Below are positions 42,750 to 50,293 of a stretch of DNA of 64,000 bases, in pieces (position 1 is the stretch's first letter; every line of letters starts with the position of its first letter). Origin of the DNA: Actinocorallia herbida (lineage in GTDB: Bacteria > Actinomycetota > Actinomycetes > Streptosporangiales > Streptosporangiaceae); NCBI RefSeq assembly GCF_003751225.1, contig NZ_RJKE01000001.1:1364001-1428000 (forward strand), in the 5' to 3' direction. Below the pieces are notes generated by a model that worked only from the letters and a program-made list of their open reading frames with translations, was not told where the DNA came from and searched no databases. The translations under genes and the position numbers were made by a program.

Positions 42750-43184
42750 ATGGACGAGTCCTTCGCGGACCTCGCCGCCCGCCAGGAGGCCCTCGTGCGC
42801 GCGCTCGTCGCGGGCGCCGACCTGCCCGCCGGCTTCATCGCGCCGCACGTCGACGCCGCGGCCCGCGCCCTCCTGCGCAAGAGGTTCGGCGAGGTCCTGC
42901 ACCCCTGGCCGGCCCTCGTCCTGCACCGCGAGGAGTACCTGTGCTGGGCCGCGGGCCGGCCCACCCGCGGCTCCTGGCTCGACGGCTGGGACTTCGCCCG
43001 CGCCCACCGGGCGGCCCTCGCCCCCGAAGCCCGCGCGGCCCTCGCCGTCCGCGAAGCCCTGTGGCACTACCCTCCCGCGGGCGCCTCCGACGCCCGCCCC
43101 CGCCGCGCCCCGGCGCTGCGCTTCTTCCCGGGCGGCCTTGTCCTCGCGGCCTTCACGAAGGCGCGGGTCTTCGGCCGGGCCTAA
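42750..43184 (+). CDS. Small partner protein of the MNIO enzyme
   Basis: A 144-residue protein beginning MDESFADLAARQEALVRALV, with RALLRKRFGEVLHPWPALV in the middle and a C-terminal LRFFPGGLVLAAFTKARV. It resembles the small domain (DUF2063 or SCO6045-like) that accompanies actinobacterial DUF692 enzymes and is thought to bind the precursor and present it to the enzyme. GGAGG lies 5 bp before the ATG. It is the last gene of the cluster. The exact family is inferred mainly from position and rough similarity. Confidence 0.72.
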   Translation: MDESFADLAARQEALVRALVAGADLPAGFIAPHVDAAARALLRKRFGEVLHPWPALVLHREEYLCWAAGRPTRGSWLDGWDFARAHRAALAPEARAALAVREALWHYPPAGASDARPRRAPALRFFPGGLVLAAFTKARVFGRA

Positions 43185-43313
43185 GAATTGCCGCTTTCGT
43201 CCCAAAGGTTGCTCTGCTTCGTTTCCGTTCCGCGGCTTCGTCGCTTCCCCGTGAACCGTCCGGGGCATGCCCCCGGTGGGTGGATCACCGTCGCGGGGAA
43301 GGGGCCGGCGCTC

Positions 43314-44336
43314 ATGCGCATCGGGATGCTGACCGGCGGCGGCGACTGCCCCGGGCTCAACGCGGTGATCCGCGCGGTGGTGCGCAAGGGCGTCCAGGAG
43401 TACGGGCACACGTTCACCGGGTTCAAGGACGGGTGGCGGGGGCCGCTGGAAGGCGACGCGGTGGAACTGCCCGTGTCGGCCGTGCGGGGGATCCTCGCGC
43501 AGGGCGGGACGATCCTCGGCTCGTCGCGGACGAACCCGCTGAACGAGCCCGACGGGGCGCGGAAGATCACCGGACACCTCGCCGCCCTCGGCGTCGACGC
43601 GCTGATCGTGATGGGCGGCGAGGACACCCTGGGCGTCGCCGAGGCGCTGCACGGCCAGGGCGTCCCGCTCGTCGGGGTGCCGAAGACGATCGACAACGAC
43701 CTCGCGGCGACCGACTACACGTTCGGCTTCGACACCGCGGTCTCGATCGCCACCGACGCCCTCGACCGGCTCCGGACGACCGCCGAGAGCCACCACAGGG
43801 CCGTCGTCTGCGAGGTGATGGGCAGGCACGCCGGATGGATCGCGCTGCACGCGGGACTCGCCGGGGGCGCCGATGTGATCCTCATCCCCGAACGGCCCTT
43901 CGACCCGGCCAAGGTGATCGGCCGGGTCGAGGCGCGATTCCGGCGAGGGCACGCCGCGGTCGTCTGCGTCTCCGAGGGCGCCCGCCCGATCGAGGGCGCC
44001 CTGACCCTCCAGGAAGGCGGCGAGGACGCCTTCGGCCACGTCCGCCTCGGCGGGGTCGGCGCCTGGCTCGCCGACCGGCTCGAGAAGGCCACCGGGCGCG
44101 AGGCCCGCGCCGTCGTCCTCGGCCACCTCCAGCGCGGAGGCACCCCGACGGCCTACGACCGCGTCCTCGCCACCCGCTTCGGCCTGCACGCCATCGACGC
44201 GGTTCAGGCGGGCGCCTTCGGCGTCATGACCGCTCTCCGCGGCACCGAGATCCTCCGCGTCCCCCTCCGCGAAGCCATCACCACCCTGAAAACCGTCCCC
44301 CCGGACCGCTACGCCGAGGCGGAAGCTCTGTTCTGA
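43314..44336 (+). CDS. pfkA: 6-phosphofructokinase with PPi-type residues
   Basis: A 340-residue glycolytic phosphofructokinase. GGGDCPGLNAVIR, GTILGSSRTNP, PKTIDNDLAATDYTFGFDTA-type substrate loop, EVMGRHAGWIA and LGHLQRGGTPTAYDR are all present. At the donor site the sequence is GGEDTLG, giving Asp at position 104, and PKTIDND gives Lys at 124; in E. coli ATP-PFK both are Gly. Asp104 with Lys124 is the pattern linked to pyrophosphate use, so this may be a PPi-dependent enzyme. ATG at 43314 starts the conserved RIGMLTGGGDC. Confidence 0.93.
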   Translation: MRIGMLTGGGDCPGLNAVIRAVVRKGVQEYGHTFTGFKDGWRGPLEGDAVELPVSAVRGILAQGGTILGSSRTNPLNEPDGARKITGHLAALGVDALIVMGGEDTLGVAEALHGQGVPLVGVPKTIDNDLAATDYTFGFDTAVSIATDALDRLRTTAESHHRAVVCEVMGRHAGWIALHAGLAGGADVILIPERPFDPAKVIGRVEARFRRGHAAVVCVSEGARPIEGALTLQEGGEDAFGHVRLGGVGAWLADRLEKATGREARAVVLGHLQRGGTPTAYDRVLATRFGLHAIDAVQAGAFGVMTALRGTEILRVPLREAITTLKTVPPDRYAEAEALF

Positions 44337-44439
44337 GCGGGCCGGGCCCGGAGACGAGGCGGGAAAATCGTTCGAAGTGCTGCTCCGGATGGGCGACACT
44401 GAAAGGTGTTCCCAGTCAGCCCCTCCTGGAGGTTTGGTC

Positions 44440-45651
44440 ATGCCCGCGGCGTCCGTCATCGGTGAGCCCTGCGTTCTGCTGAAGCTCGGCGAGATCGTGC
44501 TCAAGGGCAAGAACCGGCACCAGTTCGAGCAGCGCCTGCAGAACAACATCCGCAACGCGCTGGCGTCGACCGGCGTGGAGACCGTGCTGTGGCAGCGGTC
44601 CGGCGTGATCGTCATCCGGGCCAAGAGCGCCGCGGTCGACGACGTCGAGAGGGTCGCGAAGCGGCTCGAGGACGTCATGGGCATCGTGATCGTGCACCGC
44701 TGCTGGCGGGTGGACAAGACCGTCGAGGCGATGACGCAGGCCGCCCTCGACATGGTCGGCGAGCACCCGGCGTCGGCCCTCGGCGGCAGCTTCGCGGTCC
44801 GGCCGCGGCGCCGCGACAAGCGGTTCCCGATCACCTCCGCCGAGATCGGCGTGTCGGTCGGCTCGGCGATCAACGTCAAGTTCGGCCTGCCGGTCAACCT
44901 CAAGCGCCCCGACCTGACCGTCTCCATCGAGGTCGACCGCGACGAGGTGTTCGTCTACACCGACGGCACCCCCGGCCAGGGCGGCCTGCCCGTCGGCTCC
45001 AGCGGGCGCGGCCTCGTGCTGATGTCCGGCGGCATCGACTCGCCCGTCGCGGCCTACCGGATGATGCGCCGCGGCCTGCGGGTGGACTACCTGCACTTCT
45101 CCGGCATGCCCTTCACCGGCCCCGAGTCGATCTACAAGGCGTACGCGCTGGTCCGCGAGCTCGACAAGTTCCAGGGCGGCTCGCGCCTGTTCGTCGTGCC
45201 GTTCGGCAAGGCCCAGCAGCAGATCAAGGCCGCGGGGGAAGACCGCCTCGCGATCGTCGCGCAGCGCCGCCTCATGCTGAAGACCGCCGAGGTGCTCGCC
45301 GAACGCCGCAAGGACGGCGCCCTCATCACCGGCGACTCCCTCGGCCAGGTCGCCAGCCAGACTTTGATCAACATGACGGCCCTCGACGACGCCGTCGACC
45401 TGCCGATCCTGCGCCCCCTCGTCGGCATGGACAAGTCCGAGATCATGGACTCCGCCCGCCGCATCGGCACCCTGTCGATCTCCGAGCTCCCCGACGAGGA
45501 CTGCTGCTCCATCCTCGCCCCCCGCCGCCCGGAGACCGCCGCCAAGATCGCCGACCTCCGCCAGATCGAGAAGCGCCTCGACGCCGAAGAGCTCGCCGAG
45601 CAACTCGCCGACTCCGTCCAGGAACACCACCCCGTCTACGGCGCCGAATAA
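44440..45651 (+). CDS. thiI: tRNA 4-thiouridine synthase ThiI
   Basis: A 403-residue enzyme that makes s4U8 in tRNA and can help in thiazole sulfur transfer. Ferredoxin-like and THUMP domains (1-170) come first, with LGEIVLKGKNR; the PP-loop LMSGGIDSPVA lies near 195. There is no C-terminal rhodanese domain, so sulfur must be delivered by another protein; EDCCSILAP holds a Cys pair. The TusA-like carrier at 1.3 kb is one candidate donor. GGAGG lies 9 bp before the ATG. Confidence 0.92.
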   Translation: MPAASVIGEPCVLLKLGEIVLKGKNRHQFEQRLQNNIRNALASTGVETVLWQRSGVIVIRAKSAAVDDVERVAKRLEDVMGIVIVHRCWRVDKTVEAMTQAALDMVGEHPASALGGSFAVRPRRRDKRFPITSAEIGVSVGSAINVKFGLPVNLKRPDLTVSIEVDRDEVFVYTDGTPGQGGLPVGSSGRGLVLMSGGIDSPVAAYRMMRRGLRVDYLHFSGMPFTGPESIYKAYALVRELDKFQGGSRLFVVPFGKAQQQIKAAGEDRLAIVAQRRLMLKTAEVLAERRKDGALITGDSLGQVASQTLINMTALDDAVDLPILRPLVGMDKSEIMDSARRIGTLSISELPDEDCCSILAPRRPETAAKIADLRQIEKRLDAEELAEQLADSVQEHHPVYGAE

Positions 45652-46004
45652 CCCAGGCCGAATAACCCAGGACGAGGAACGGCCCCGGCCGGGTTCCGGC
45701 CCGCCACGGGCCTTTACGAGGAATGGCCCTGATGGGTCTCCCGCCCGGCGCGCAGCGTGGCCCGGCACGAGGAGCGGCCCCGGCCGGGTTCCGGCCGGGC
45801 CACGCGCCTTCCACGAGGAATCGCACCGGTGTGGTCGGGCGCGCCTTCGTCTGGACCGAAGGTCTGTGCGCCGCCGGGTGAGCAGGCCGGAGGGAAGACG
45901 GAGGTCCACCAGCGCGCGGTCACCGCGCGTGCCGGAGGCGCGGGCAGAGCAGACGCGGGTCGATCACCGCTGTGCCGGAGGCGCGGCGATCGAGCGCGGT
46001 GCGG
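45652..46004. repeat. Gene-free stretch with short GC-rich direct repeats
   Basis: About 350 bp without a gene. GAATAACCCAGG occurs twice 13 bp apart (45647 and 45660). GGCCCCGGCCGGGTTCCGGC is at 45681 and again at 45776, each within a longer similar unit that includes ACGAGGA. TGCCGGAGGCGCGG occurs near 45930 and 45973. No promoter or RNA is evident. Confidence 0.5.
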
Positions 46005-46961
46005 CTATTCGATGATGCCGTCGGCGCGGAGGCGCATGGCCATGATCTCTATGGGGGGATCGGGGTCGAAGTCGGAGGGTCTGGGCATTTCCGGGCCGTC
46101 TTCGCCGAAGCGGGCGATCTTTTCGAGGCGGACGACGCGGAAGCGGCGGCCGGCCACGGCGATCTCGTCCAGCCGCGCGGTGGTGAGGAGGGTCGCGGCC
46201 TCCTCGTAGGCGCGGCGGGTGGCGGGGGCGGGGCGCTCCACGGCGGGGATCACCTGCTGGAGGTACTCGGCGAGGGCCTCGCGGGCCAGGTGCGGGGTGG
46301 TGCAGGCGGCGGTCGCCGAGCGCCAGCCGTCATGCAGGAACTCCGCGACGGAGAAGGCGGCCGCCATCGGGACGGGCACGGGATGGGTGTCGAGGGCGCG
46401 CTGGGCGTCGATGAGCGCGTCGCCCTCGAACAGGCCGGGGCGGGCCGCGAGATCGGCGAACTCCGCGGCGAGGGAGAGCCGGTCGGGGGTGTGCGGCCCG
46501 TCGGGTGTCAGCAGTTCGGGCGGCCGGGGGCGCGGACGGCGGAACCGCGGGTCGGGGTCGGTGGGGCGCGGGCCTTCGGGCGCGGTGGCGTTCATCCGCA
46601 GGAGCTGCTCGACCCGGATCACCCGGAACGGGCGGCCCGCGACCGTCAGCTGGTCGTGCCGCTGCCAGTCGAGCCGCCGCGCGGCCGCCTGGTAGGGCTC
46701 CGCGTCGGGCACGCGCTGCGCCTCCTGCCGGAGCTGGGTGGCCAGGTCGTCGCGGGCGCACTGCGGGGTGGCCTCGCCCATGCTGCGCACTCGCCAGCCG
46801 CCCGCGATCCGCTCGGCCACCCCGAACATGGGGCCGGCCGGCACGAGCACCGGGTAGACGGTCCGGGCGCGCGCCGCGTCGGCGGCGGCCAGCGCCCGTA
46901 CCGGATCGCCCGACATCAGCTCGCGCAGCCCTTGCTCGGCCGCCTCGTCCTCAAAGGCCAT
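46005..46961 (-). CDS. DUF5954-family protein
   Basis: A 318-residue cytoplasmic protein made of two similar halves: FGVAERIAGGWRVRSMGEATP with RPFRVIRVEQLLRM in the first and FSVAEFLHDGWRSATAACTTP with RRFRVVRLEKIARF in the second. This internal duplication fits the DUF5954 family of actinobacteria, as I recall it. No catalytic motif is visible. ATG at 46961 begins MAFEDEAAEQG; the open frame continues upstream into the transporter region without support. Confidence 0.75.
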   Translation of the reverse strand: MAFEDEAAEQGLRELMSGDPVRALAAADAARARTVYPVLVPAGPMFGVAERIAGGWRVRSMGEATPQCARDDLATQLRQEAQRVPDAEPYQAAARRLDWQRHDQLTVAGRPFRVIRVEQLLRMNATAPEGPRPTDPDPRFRRPRPRPPELLTPDGPHTPDRLSLAAEFADLAARPGLFEGDALIDAQRALDTHPVPVPMAAAFSVAEFLHDGWRSATAACTTPHLAREALAEYLQQVIPAVERPAPATRRAYEEAATLLTTARLDEIAVAGRRFRVVRLEKIARFGEDGPEMPRPSDFDPDPPIEIMAMRLRADGIIE

Positions 46962-47026
46962 GGGCCCCATCGTTCCGTTCGCACGTGGCCTTTCGCAGCA
47001 TCTTGCCGCAATGTCCGGAGATTCCC

Positions 47027-47908
47027 TTACGTCCGCAGCAGCAGAACCAGCCCGGACGCCACAAGGACCAGCCCCGCACCTCCGGCTCCGGACAGGTGCT
47101 CGCCCAGCAGCGCGAGCCCGAGCCCCGCGGCGATCACCGGTTCGACGAGGGTCAGCGTGGTCGCCGTCGTCGTGTCGGTGGTGCGCAGCCCCCGGAAGTA
47201 CAGCAGGTAGGCGACCGCGGTCGTCACCGCGCCGAGATAGCCCGTGACCGCGGCGCCCCGCCCGGTCGCCAGCCAGGCGACGTCGCCCGCGGCCAGCGCG
47301 GGCAGCAGCGCGAGCGCCGCGAGGCCGAACACCGCGGCCGCGGCGGCCAGCGGGTCGAGCCCGTCGCGTACCAGCCGCTCCGCGGCGGCCGACTGGACCG
47401 CGTAGGCGCAGCCGGAGACCAGCGCGAGCGCGATCCCCGCCGGGTCGGCCGCGCCGCCGCCGACGAGCAGCGCGCTGCCCGCGACCGCGAGGCAGGTCGC
47501 CGCCTGCCACCGGCGGCCGAGGCGCGTGCCGGACAGCAGGGCCAGCAGCCCGGCGAACGCGGGCGCACTGCCGATCGTGACGATCGTCGCGACCGCGACA
47601 CCGGTCCGGGAGACCGCGACGAAGTAGGTCGTCTGGGAGACGGCGACACCGGCCGCCCCGAGTACCGCGAGGCCCCACACCGTGCGCGGCCCGGCGAGCA
47701 GCCCCGCGAGGGCCCGGCCCGCGACCAGGACCAGGAGAAGGCCGCCCAGCACGATCCGGGCCGCACCGGCCGAGAACGCGGAGACGCCGTAGGGCGCCAG
47801 CACCAGCACCGCACCCGTGGTGCCCCACAGCGCCGCGGCCGTCACGACGAGGACGGCCCCGGCACCCGCACCGGAGAAGGAAGAAGAGAAGGAAGAGGAG
47901 GACAGCAC
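47027..47908 (-). CDS. EamA/RhaT-family (DMT) transporter
   Basis: A 293-residue inner-membrane protein with ten hydrophobic spans in two five-span halves (LWGTTGAVLVLAPYG at the start of half one; ALALVSGCAYAVQSAAAERL at the start of half two; TTATTLTLVEPVIAAGLGL near the end). This is the drug/metabolite exporter plan; the substrate is unknown, often amino acids or metabolites. It starts with GTG after an unusual Ser/Phe-rich N terminus. Confidence 0.88.
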   Translation of the reverse strand: MLSSSSFSSSFSGAGAGAVLVVTAAALWGTTGAVLVLAPYGVSAFSAGAARIVLGGLLLVLVAGRALAGLLAGPRTVWGLAVLGAAGVAVSQTTYFVAVSRTGVAVATIVTIGSAPAFAGLLALLSGTRLGRRWQAATCLAVAGSALLVGGGAADPAGIALALVSGCAYAVQSAAAERLVRDGLDPLAAAAAVFGLAALALLPALAAGDVAWLATGRGAAVTGYLGAVTTAVAYLLYFRGLRTTDTTTATTLTLVEPVIAAGLGLALLGEHLSGAGGAGLVLVASGLVLLLRT

Positions 47909-48158
47909 GTCGAGCGCTCCTGAAGCGGAAGTCGAAGGAAACCGATTCCGTCTCCGGGGCGCGCCTCACCCGCGTCCGTCACCGTGTGACGAACGCGAAC
48001 GGCACCCGCGTGTCGAGCGCGAGCGCGACACCTCGCACGGCCCCTCGGCGGGACCGCGCTTCAGCGGATGGTCGCCCCGGTCAGGGGGCGGTGGGCGGGC
48101 ACGTGATGCGCGTCATGCCCCGATCCTAATCCCGTCTTCGTCGCCCGTCCTCGGCGCG

Positions 48159-48248
48159 GGCGGTGATCGGGCGCCCCGGCGTCCGCCCGGAGTCCCGCGG
48201 GCGGGCGGCAAGGGCGGGCGCCGGGATTCCCAGCGCCCGATCACCGCC
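48159..48248. repeat. Intergenic palindromic element, copy B
   Basis: GGCGGTGATCGGGCGC and its exact complement (16 bp) flank a 58-bp GC-rich interior that itself pairs (GGCGTCCGCCC region with GGGCGGGCGCC). It lies in a 377-bp gene-free stretch between the transporter and aroF, both on the minus strand, and shares the GATCGGGCGC core with copies at 13527 and 61739. The rest of that stretch (47909-48158) shows nothing else. Confidence 0.65.
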
Positions 48249-48285
48249 CCGCGAGGCGCGGCGGTGATCGGTGAGGCGCGGGTGA

Positions 48286-49329
48286 TCAGCCCGCGACGAC
48301 CTTCTCCGGCGCCGGGGTCAGCCGGCGGCCGACGACGGGCGGGAGGGCCTGCACCAGTTCGGCGAGTTCGGCCATGTCGGCGTGGACGAGGGCCTGGGGG
48401 CCGTCGCAGAGGGCGGTCTCCGGGTGCGGGTGGACGTCGATGATGACGCCGTCGGCGCCCACGGCGATGGCGGCGCGGGTGAGCGGGAGCACCAGGTCGC
48501 GGCGGCCGCCCGAGTGGGACGGGTCCACGATGACCGGCAGGTGGGACAGGCGCTGCGCGACGGGCACGGCGGAGATGTCCAGAGTGTTCCGGGTGGCCTT
48601 CTCGTAGGTCCGGATGCCGCGCTCGCAGAGCACCACGTCGAGGTTGCCGCGCTGCGCGACGTACTCGGCCGACATCAGCCACTCCTCGATGGTGCCGCTC
48701 ATGCCGCGCTTGATCATGACGGGCTTGCCCGCGTCGCCGACGGCCTGGAGCAGCGCGAAGTTCTGGGTGTTGCGGGTGCCGATCTGGAGCATGTCCGCGT
48801 ACTCGGCGACGAGTTCCACGTCCCGGGCGTCCACCACCTCGGTGACGATCGGCATGCCGGTCTCGGCGCGCACGTCGGCGAGGATCTTCAGACCCGCTTC
48901 GCCGAGGCCCTGGAAGGCGTACGGCGACGTGCGGGGCTTGAACGCGCCGCCGCGCAGCAGGGAGGCGCCCGCGGCCTTGGCCATCAGCGCGCCCTGGAGG
49001 GTCTGGTCGGGGGTCTCCGCCGCGCAGGGGCCCGCGATCAGGGTCATGGTGCCGGGGCCGATCGGCACGCCGCCGACCCGCACGACGGAGCGCTCGGCGT
49101 GGTTCTCGCGGCTGACCAGCTTGTAGGGGGCGGAGATCCGCACGACGTCGCTGACGCCCCGCTGGCCGCGCAGGTTGAGGGTGCCGAAGCGCTCGATGTC
49201 GCCGACGAGGCCGACGATGGTCCGGTTGACGCCGCGGCTGACGAAGGCCTCGCCGCCCGCCGCGCCCACCAGCGCGACGATGTTGTCGATGTCGGACTCG
49301 GTGGCCTCGGGGGCCATCACGACGACCAT
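48286..49329 (-). CDS. aroF: 3-deoxy-7-phosphoheptulonate synthase, type I-beta
   Basis: A 347-residue first enzyme of the shikimate pathway (PEP plus erythrose 4-phosphate). An N-terminal ferredoxin-like regulatory domain (1-70, VVVMAPEATESDIDNIV) precedes the barrel with IAGPCAAETPDQ, KPRTSPYAFQG, IVDPSHSGGRRDLV. This is the type I-beta class; at the equivalent place in M. tuberculosis the gene is a type II enzyme, as recalled. AAGGAG precedes the ATG. Expression is probably controlled by the leader peptide and attenuator directly upstream. Confidence 0.93.
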   Translation of the reverse strand: MVVVMAPEATESDIDNIVALVGAAGGEAFVSRGVNRTIVGLVGDIERFGTLNLRGQRGVSDVVRISAPYKLVSRENHAERSVVRVGGVPIGPGTMTLIAGPCAAETPDQTLQGALMAKAAGASLLRGGAFKPRTSPYAFQGLGEAGLKILADVRAETGMPIVTEVVDARDVELVAEYADMLQIGTRNTQNFALLQAVGDAGKPVMIKRGMSGTIEEWLMSAEYVAQRGNLDVVLCERGIRTYEKATRNTLDISAVPVAQRLSHLPVIVDPSHSGGRRDLVLPLTRAAIAVGADGVIIDVHPHPETALCDGPQALVHADMAELAELVQALPPVVGRRLTPAPEKVVAG

Positions 49330-49373
49330 GGGATTTCTCCTTGCAGAGGTCTGGAAAACGATGAGCGGGCATG

Positions 49374-49411
49374 AAAAAAGCCCCGCGGCCTGTGATGGCC
49401 CGGGGCTTCGG
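49374..49411 (-). terminator. Attenuator terminator in the aroF leader
   Basis: Read on the minus strand: GAAGCCCCGGGCC, loop ATCACA, GGCCGCGGGGC, then six T. It lies 13 bp after the leader-peptide stop and 45 bp before aroF, the normal place for a ribosome-controlled terminator. Confidence 0.85.
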
Positions 49412-49424
49412 AGGTCAGTTCGCG

Positions 49425-49502
49425 TCAGCGCAGCAGTCGGCTGACGAGTGACCCGGCGAATCCGGGCTCGTCATACCAAAAGTAAAAGCTGCTGGTGCGC
49501 AT
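49425..49502 (-). CDS. Aromatic leader peptide of aroF
   Basis: A 25-codon reading frame upstream of the DAHP synthase. It begins MRTSSFYFWYDEPGF and ends SRLLR; residues 6-10 are Phe-Tyr-Phe-Trp-Tyr in a row, so stalling at shortage of any charged aromatic tRNA would change folding of the downstream terminator. It has no ribosome site, and a -10-like box lies just 7 bp upstream, so the message is probably leaderless. This resembles the aroR FYF leader of Corynebacterium glutamicum aroF in principle, but also covers Trp. Confidence 0.85.
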   Translation of the reverse strand: MRTSSFYFWYDEPGFAGSLVSRLLR

Positions 49503-49508
49503 GGCAGA

Positions 49509-49538
49509 ACTGTAGACCATGATCGCGGGTGCTCCGAA
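49509..49538 (-). promoter_or_regulatory. Promoter for the aroF leader transcript
   Basis: Minus-strand TTCGGA (49538-49533), an 18-bp spacer and TACAGT (49514-49509) fit a housekeeping promoter. The expected start point falls at or next to the leader ATG at 49502. Confidence 0.5.
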
Positions 49539-49591
49539 CACCGGGGCTGGGGGACGTCCGTCACCCGGGGGGTGGCAGACTGGGCCGGAAG

Positions 49592-50176
49592 ATGACCTCC
49601 CCAGAGAAATCGTTGCCGCCGGGGCAGTACGTGCCCCGGGGATTCCCGGTGCTGCACTACGGTCCGGTGCCGCGGTTCCGTCCTGAACGCTGGGACTTCC
49701 GCGTCTACGGGCCCACCGCAGACGGCTCGGAGGGCCGGTGGGACTGGACGGAGTTCCAGAAGCTGCCGCGCACGGCCGTCGTCGCCGACTTCCACTGCGT
49801 CACCAAGTTCACGATCCCCGACAACCTGTGGGAGGGCGTGACGGGCCGGACGCTCACCGAGCTCGTCCCCCCGCACCCGGACGTGACCCACGTGATGCTC
49901 TGGGCCGAGTACGGGTACAGCGCGAACATCCGCATCGAGGACCTGACCGCCGAGGGCACGGTGTTCGCCACACACCACAACGGCGAGGAGATCACGCCCG
50001 ACCACGGGTTCCCCGTCCGGGCGGTGGTGCCGAACCTGTACGCGTGGAAGAGCGTCAAGTGGTCCCGCGGCTTCGAGTACCTCATCGGGAACCAGCGCGG
50101 TTTCTGGGAGGAGCGCGGCTACCACACGACCGCCGACCCCTGGCGGGAGCAGCGGTACTCCTACCAGGAGGACTGA
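49592..50176 (+). CDS. Sulfite-oxidase-like molybdopterin protein
   Basis: A 194-residue protein with the sulfite oxidase/MsrP molybdopterin fold. DWTEFQKLPRTAVVADFHCVTKF contains the molybdenum-ligand Cys69, followed by DNLWEGVTG and VMLWAEYGYSANI. The PNLYAWKSVKW and GFEYLIGNQRGFWEERGYH blocks near the end are typical. It lacks a signal peptide and a dimerisation domain, so it is a short cytoplasmic relative; the substrate is unknown. ATG at 49592 aligns with the conserved LPPGQYVPRGFPVLHYG. Confidence 0.87.
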   Translation: MTSPEKSLPPGQYVPRGFPVLHYGPVPRFRPERWDFRVYGPTADGSEGRWDWTEFQKLPRTAVVADFHCVTKFTIPDNLWEGVTGRTLTELVPPHPDVTHVMLWAEYGYSANIRIEDLTAEGTVFATHHNGEEITPDHGFPVRAVVPNLYAWKSVKWSRGFEYLIGNQRGFWEERGYHTTADPWREQRYSYQED

Positions 50177-50293
50177 CGCCCCGGCCCGGTCGCGCGGTGA
50201 TCGTCATGATCTGCGCGGTGTGCCGGGACCCGGTCCGATAGTCACCTGGCGGAAGTGATTGCGCGCGCTCCGTGAGGGCGGGAGGGTCCTGCC

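Noticed and set aside
41951-44482. Long plus-strand open frame through the MNIO and pfkA region
   Set aside because: Wrong frame relative to motif-bearing genes; product is Arg/Ala/Gly/Pro-rich without domains.
41442-44927. Very long open frame (over 1,100 codons) on the minus strand
   Set aside because: It runs antisense to the Cys-tail genes, the MNIO enzyme, pfkA and thiI start, all with clear family motifs. It is a third-position GC shadow with Arg/Gly/Pro-rich low-complexity product.
45652-46004. Direct repeats as a CRISPR array
   Set aside because: Repeats occur only twice each with different spacing, no array of equal spacers and no cas genes.
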